From Vibrio thalassae (GTDB taxonomy: Bacteria; Pseudomonadota; Gammaproteobacteria; Enterobacterales; Vibrionaceae): a stretch of 64,000 nucleotides of DNA. Within the stretch, counting starts at the first letter, position 1. Each line of letters starts with the position of its first letter. Position numbers and translations under genes: made by a program. The DNA lies in NCBI RefSeq assembly GCF_900089835.1, contig NZ_OANU01000002.1, positions 62,001 to 126,000 of the forward strand. Direction: 5' to 3'. Under the pieces are notes generated by a model. That model was not told where the DNA came from. It saw only the letters and a list, made by a program, of their open reading frames with translations, and searched no databases. Below are positions 60,815 through 64,000 of this stretch, piece by piece.

Positions 60815-62650
60815 TTATGCTGCCTGTGTAGAGCTGGTTAAAATAGGAATGCGACCTTTAATCACACGGCCACCTGAAAGCTTGGCGATGTACTCCAGAT
60901 TGGGAAGCTGGCCTAATAACTGCGGTGGAAACATATCACCTTCTTCTTCCATCAAGCGCTCGCCATGATTGCCGGTAAACAACGCGGGGCTGTCCGAGTT
61001 GGACGACATACCTTGAGTTTGCATGATGTACTGCAACCGAGTCTTTGGCAGATTGTCAGTAATGTACTGCTGCGTTTCGGCATCCATCACCCGAAGGGCT
61101 ATCAAGTTGTTGATGTTACCTAACACCTGGCGAGCCTTAGCTTCACTGCCTGTTCGAGCTGCAAAGTCAGCAAAGGTCTGAGTAGCAATCACACAACGCA
61201 TTTTTGCGCCACGGCCTTTGTTGAGCAGTTGAATGAAGGGATCGTTGACGACTTCAGCCGCCTCATCGATGAAGATATTTACGGGACGATTATCAACACC
61301 ATAGTTATAGCGGTCACCGGCCACGGCGGTGAGATCGGATAAAAGCAACGAACCGATGGCGCTGCCAACCATGGCGTCAGTCAATGAATCCAAGCCGATA
61401 TACGCCACTTGGGCATTGTTGATAATACGGCCAGAATCCGTAATTAACCGGCTGTCATTCACATCGTTTGCAATCGGTGATAGCAGTGGGCCAAGTTCAC
61501 TTGAAGTGAGCATATTGAGCACCGGCATCAGTGAAGCCACCATCTTGGAATAGTGGGTTCTGTCATGTTCAAACATGCTCAAAAGGCCTTCCAAATCAGT
61601 ATTGGCGGCAACGGGCTGAATGCGTTCGTAGTAAAAAAGCAGCATCGCCATGGCTTGTTTAGCCAAGGTATTGGCCTTTTCAGTAAAGCGTTTAATCTCC
61701 ACACTAAAGTTCGGATACACCTGCTCCCCCCAGGCTGTGACGGCTTTTACTACCAAGCCCTCTGGGCCACCTTCCAAGAATCGTCTCAGTGTTTTCAGAT
61801 CAGGACGCTGTGAAGTAAGCAACAAACCTTGCACGATGTTGTTCAGTGCCATTTGGCCAAAGGCTTTAAATGGATCAGCACCGGTTTCGGATGGGATTAA
61901 GGCCGCAATTCGGCTGGAAATTTCAGTGCCCCGGTTAAAGTTTCTCAGGGGATTAAGACGTACTGAATGCTCTGGAAAACCCGGATGAAAATACACAAAG
62001 CACTCAGGACTACCGGCGGCAATACAGGCTCGCTGTGCATTATCCTTAAGTTCTTTGTCTCCCTTGGGGTCAATAATTATCACGGCTTCATTGCGCAAAA
62101 TGGCCTGAGTGATCATCGCATCAAAGCATCGGGTTTTTCCGGCACCGGTCGTACCGACAATTAAGGTATGGCCTTCTGTGTGACCAACTGGCTGATACAC
62201 ATCTTCTTCTTTGGGCTCGACACCATGAATCCAAGTCGAACCCATTTGGCTATTCTTTCGATAAGAGGCGTGCCCTTGGTTAAGCAAGGTTTGCTTATCC
62301 CGCTTTAGGATTTCATAAGCGCGTTGGGCATGACGTTGATCCCACTCAAAGCCATACCCTAACCACAATTCATCAGGATGTTTTGCCATCACCTTTTGCA
62401 AATGCGACAGCTCCATAAATGCCAATGGTTTGCCTTTTAGCCCCATCTGCAACTTATAAAGGCGATAAGCCTCAGGAAGGCGATACAACGCCATGCCCGA
62501 GGAAATCCCTGTCATCCACCAAAATGGCTCAGGTGGTAACTCTGTCAGCATTTCTGCGGCAATTGCCCCAGTTGCTCCAACCAGCCAACCAGCTACTGCC
62601 ATGGCTTCATAGTTCGTGCGCCAGGGCATCTCATATGCGTTTTCTTTCAT
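60815..62650 (-). CDS. traD: TraD, coupling-protein ATPase
   Basis: A 611-residue protein with two N-terminal membrane helices (AMAVAGWLVGATGAIAAE, PFWWMTGISSGMALY), Walker A VGTTGAGKTRCFD, EAVIIIDPKGDKEL and Walker B VNIFIDEAAEVV. It is a VirD4-type hexameric pump that hands the relaxase-DNA complex to the secretion channel. It lies just downstream of traI. Confidence 0.95.
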   Translation of the reverse strand: MKENAYEMPWRTNYEAMAVAGWLVGATGAIAAEMLTELPPEPFWWMTGISSGMALYRLPEAYRLYKLQMGLKGKPLAFMELSHLQKVMAKHPDELWLGYGFEWDQRHAQRAYEILKRDKQTLLNQGHASYRKNSQMGSTWIHGVEPKEEDVYQPVGHTEGHTLIVGTTGAGKTRCFDAMITQAILRNEAVIIIDPKGDKELKDNAQRACIAAGSPECFVYFHPGFPEHSVRLNPLRNFNRGTEISSRIAALIPSETGADPFKAFGQMALNNIVQGLLLTSQRPDLKTLRRFLEGGPEGLVVKAVTAWGEQVYPNFSVEIKRFTEKANTLAKQAMAMLLFYYERIQPVAANTDLEGLLSMFEHDRTHYSKMVASLMPVLNMLTSSELGPLLSPIANDVNDSRLITDSGRIINNAQVAYIGLDSLTDAMVGSAIGSLLLSDLTAVAGDRYNYGVDNRPVNIFIDEAAEVVNDPFIQLLNKGRGAKMRCVIATQTFADFAARTGSEAKARQVLGNINNLIALRVMDAETQQYITDNLPKTRLQYIMQTQGMSSNSDSPALFTGNHGERLMEEEGDMFPPQLLGQLPNLEYIAKLSGGRVIKGRIPILTSSTQAA

Positions 62651-62698
62651 TCATGCTCCGCAAAATAACCGTTTACAATCCGCTTAACTTCAAATGGA

Positions 62699-64000
62699 TT
62701 AACGTTTAGCGTGAGCGGTAAACAGAACCGTTTCCCCCTCATCAAACTGGCATTGGTCACTGGCCGAGATCCCCCGAAGTAGCTGTCCGGCTGGAATGCC
62801 ATGCGCATTGGCGACTTGGCGTAAGGTTTGTATCGTGACGCGAATACCATCGGCACTATGATCCACGTCTGGGTAATCGCCATCGGTCAGTAAGATGGGC
62901 AAATCTTTCACAAAATTAACCATCTGTTGCCGCTGCGCGTGTTTGGGGTCTGTACTTGAGTTCGCATTGGGCGCAATCGGCTTTTGCTTTCGCTCCGTTC
63001 TTGTGGCGGGCTCTTTTGCTTGGGCATTGGTTGTCTCTGTTCGACTCGGACGCTGTGAAGCCTCTTCGTTCTGAATTGCTGCCGCCGGTTCTTCGTCTTG
63101 TTTGGAGATGTCTATCAGTGCAGTTAGCCCTTTAGAAATCGATACTTTCAGCAGCAACCCTTGCTCCTGAACGCCATCATTCGTAGTCACAATTCTGGCC
63201 TTACGTGTCGGGTTTGCAGGATCTAGTTCAAGCCAATCTAATTGACTGAGTTCAGCAAGCAGTTTTCGGGGAGCACACCAATGTCTTACGGCATCGGGAT
63301 AGCGGAGCAGTATCTGTTCATCAACCATAACCAACGCACTGCTGGCCTCTGGGAGCCACGCCAAAGATTCAGGCAGATTCAATGCTGCTTCGTTTTGCTG
63401 GCTTACGTTATTTGAGATAGCGCCATCATATGAATTGTTAGGCTTTTCACATCCATCTCTTGGATCGTTTTCTGCTGACTGGAGGTTATTAACATCGATT
63501 GAATGACGAAGTTCATCATCTTGTTCTAACGGTTTTGTCGATGGCGACTCAGCCGATTTGCTGTGTTCAATTGATGATGACGCTTCAGGCAAGCCTGGCT
63601 GCTCACTGGAGCGACTCTGTGGCTCTGCTTGTGTTTGCTGTTTTGCTTCCCACTCAGATTTGTTAAACAGTGTCACACCACTTGGTACATTCGAGCTGAA
63701 CAATAAATCGGCCTCAGATATATGCAGCATGGGTAGCCAGATTGGCTTGTCGTCTTTGATCAGCACTTCAGGGGCAAGGCTTTCATATCGCTCATTTGAG
63801 GCGGATTTAGTGGCCAATCCTCGCTCAATGAGGATGTCCGCAAGGGTATCGGGATCTCTTGGGATGCCAGGTATCTTGTCTTTGGCCAATAGCTCAATGA
63901 TGTCTTTAGCCGCGCTTTTCCAAACCAGGAAAAGATGGGTTGATTGATTCGATTTTCGTACCCAGACTCTGGCGTCTCGCTGATTGACCAGCCATTGCGA
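62699..64000 (-). CDS. traI: TraI, MOB_H relaxase (C-terminal part only)
   Basis: The frame is open from the stop at 62699 to the right edge, so the visible part is about the last 430 residues. It includes a TraI_2-type C-terminal region (ALVMVDEQILLRYPDAVRHWC and VNFVKDLPILLTDGDYPDVD) after a low-complexity Ser/Pro/Gln linker. The catalytic N-terminal HD-type relaxase domain lies outside the window. An apparent TTG start at 63889 is only an internal codon. Confidence 0.9.
   Translation of the reverse strand, partial: SQWLVNQRDARVWVRKSNQSTHLFLVWKSAAKDIIELLAKDKIPGIPRDPDTLADILIERGLATKSASNERYESLAPEVLIKDDKPIWLPMLHISEADLLFSSNVPSGVTLFNKSEWEAKQQTQAEPQSRSSEQPGLPEASSSIEHSKSAESPSTKPLEQDDELRHSIDVNNLQSAENDPRDGCEKPNNSYDGAISNNVSQQNEAALNLPESLAWLPEASSALVMVDEQILLRYPDAVRHWCAPRKLLAELSQLDWLELDPANPTRKARIVTTNDGVQEQGLLLKVSISKGLTALIDISKQDEEPAAAIQNEEASQRPSRTETTNAQAKEPATRTERKQKPIAPNANSSTDPKHAQRQQMVNFVKDLPILLTDGDYPDVDHSADGIRVTIQTLRQVANAHGIPAGQLLRGISASDQCQFDEGETVLFTAHAKR

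Larger units (their letters stand above)
8385..64000. mobile_element. SXT/R391-family ICE (setR end to traI; integrase end outside the window)
   Basis: The span has SetR/CroS, SetDC, Eex, TraGHF, the recombination block, TraNUW, TrhF, TraC, DsbC, MosAT, TraAVBKEL, TraD and TraI in the canonical SXT order, next to prfC. Variable cargo lies between traF and the core gene at 20.7 kb, between the AcaB-like gene and traN, between dsbC and traA, and between traL and the membrane gene at 59.6 kb, which are established SXT hotspots. The left boundary is approximate. Confidence 0.95.

Noticed and set aside
1..64000. tRNA or rRNA genes
   Set aside because: No cloverleaf-like or rRNA-like sequence was found by eye on either strand.

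Overview
The window is a Vibrio-type gammaproteobacterial chromosome (about 1-8.4 kb) followed by most of an SXT/R391-family integrative and conjugative element (ICE) inserted at the 5' end of prfC. The element runs from the prfC start (about 8.4 kb) past the right edge at 64,000. The family is clear from gene content and order: SetR with four operators, CroS, SetD/SetC, Eex, TraG-H-F, an SSB/Bet/Exo recombination block, TraN-U-W, TrhF, TraC, DsbC, MosA/MosT, TraA-V-B-K-E-L, TraD and TraI. The integrase end lies outside the window. The host species cannot be fixed from sequence alone.

Chromosomal flank (1-8.4 kb): a 5' fragment of a NupC-type nucleoside symporter, a DUF5363-like micro-ORF overlapping yjjV (TatD-family nuclease), and a four-gene nucleoside ABC importer (BMP-type binding protein, double ATPase, two permeases). 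A bidirectional terminator separates this from prfC (release factor 3), whose first codons and promoter are probably supplied by the ICE.

ICE backbone: the SetR-CroS switch (8.6-9.7 kb) controls a rightward operon ending in the activators SetD and SetC. Eex (rightward) converges on the leftward traF-H-G operon. The leftward block from 31.7 to 21.5 kb holds SSB, Bet annealase, YqaJ exonuclease, a MoxR/CobS-like AAA+ ATPase, a CobT-like VWA protein, a WGR protein, a DUF3150 protein, RadC and a primase-like protein. Nine genes in this block begin with the same kind of two-hairpin RNA leader that sequesters the Shine-Dalgarno sequence. The transfer genes (42.8-64 kb) encode an F-like type IV secretion and pilus apparatus, the coupling protein and the relaxase.

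Cargo occupies four classical SXT insertion sites. Between traF and the core gene at 20.7 kb is an unrecognised 366-aa gene. Between the AcaB-like gene and traN (32.7-42.7 kb) are an IdeA/Dns-like nuclease, a candidate defence operon (DprA-like protein, a HAD-phosphoribosyltransferase-nuclease-RecQ polyprotein now split by an IS200-type element, and a tail-anchored coiled-coil protein) and two further unknown genes. Between dsbC and traA is the MosAT (AbiEi/AbiEii) toxin-antitoxin pair. Between traL and the membrane gene at 59.6 kb is another unknown gene.

The most unusual observations are the nine-copy leader RNA series, the DprA/PRTase/RecQ system with its reconstructable IS insertion, a ~95-bp direct repeat bracketing that cargo, and a shared C-terminal FYF/YYF tail on three proteins of the recombination block.
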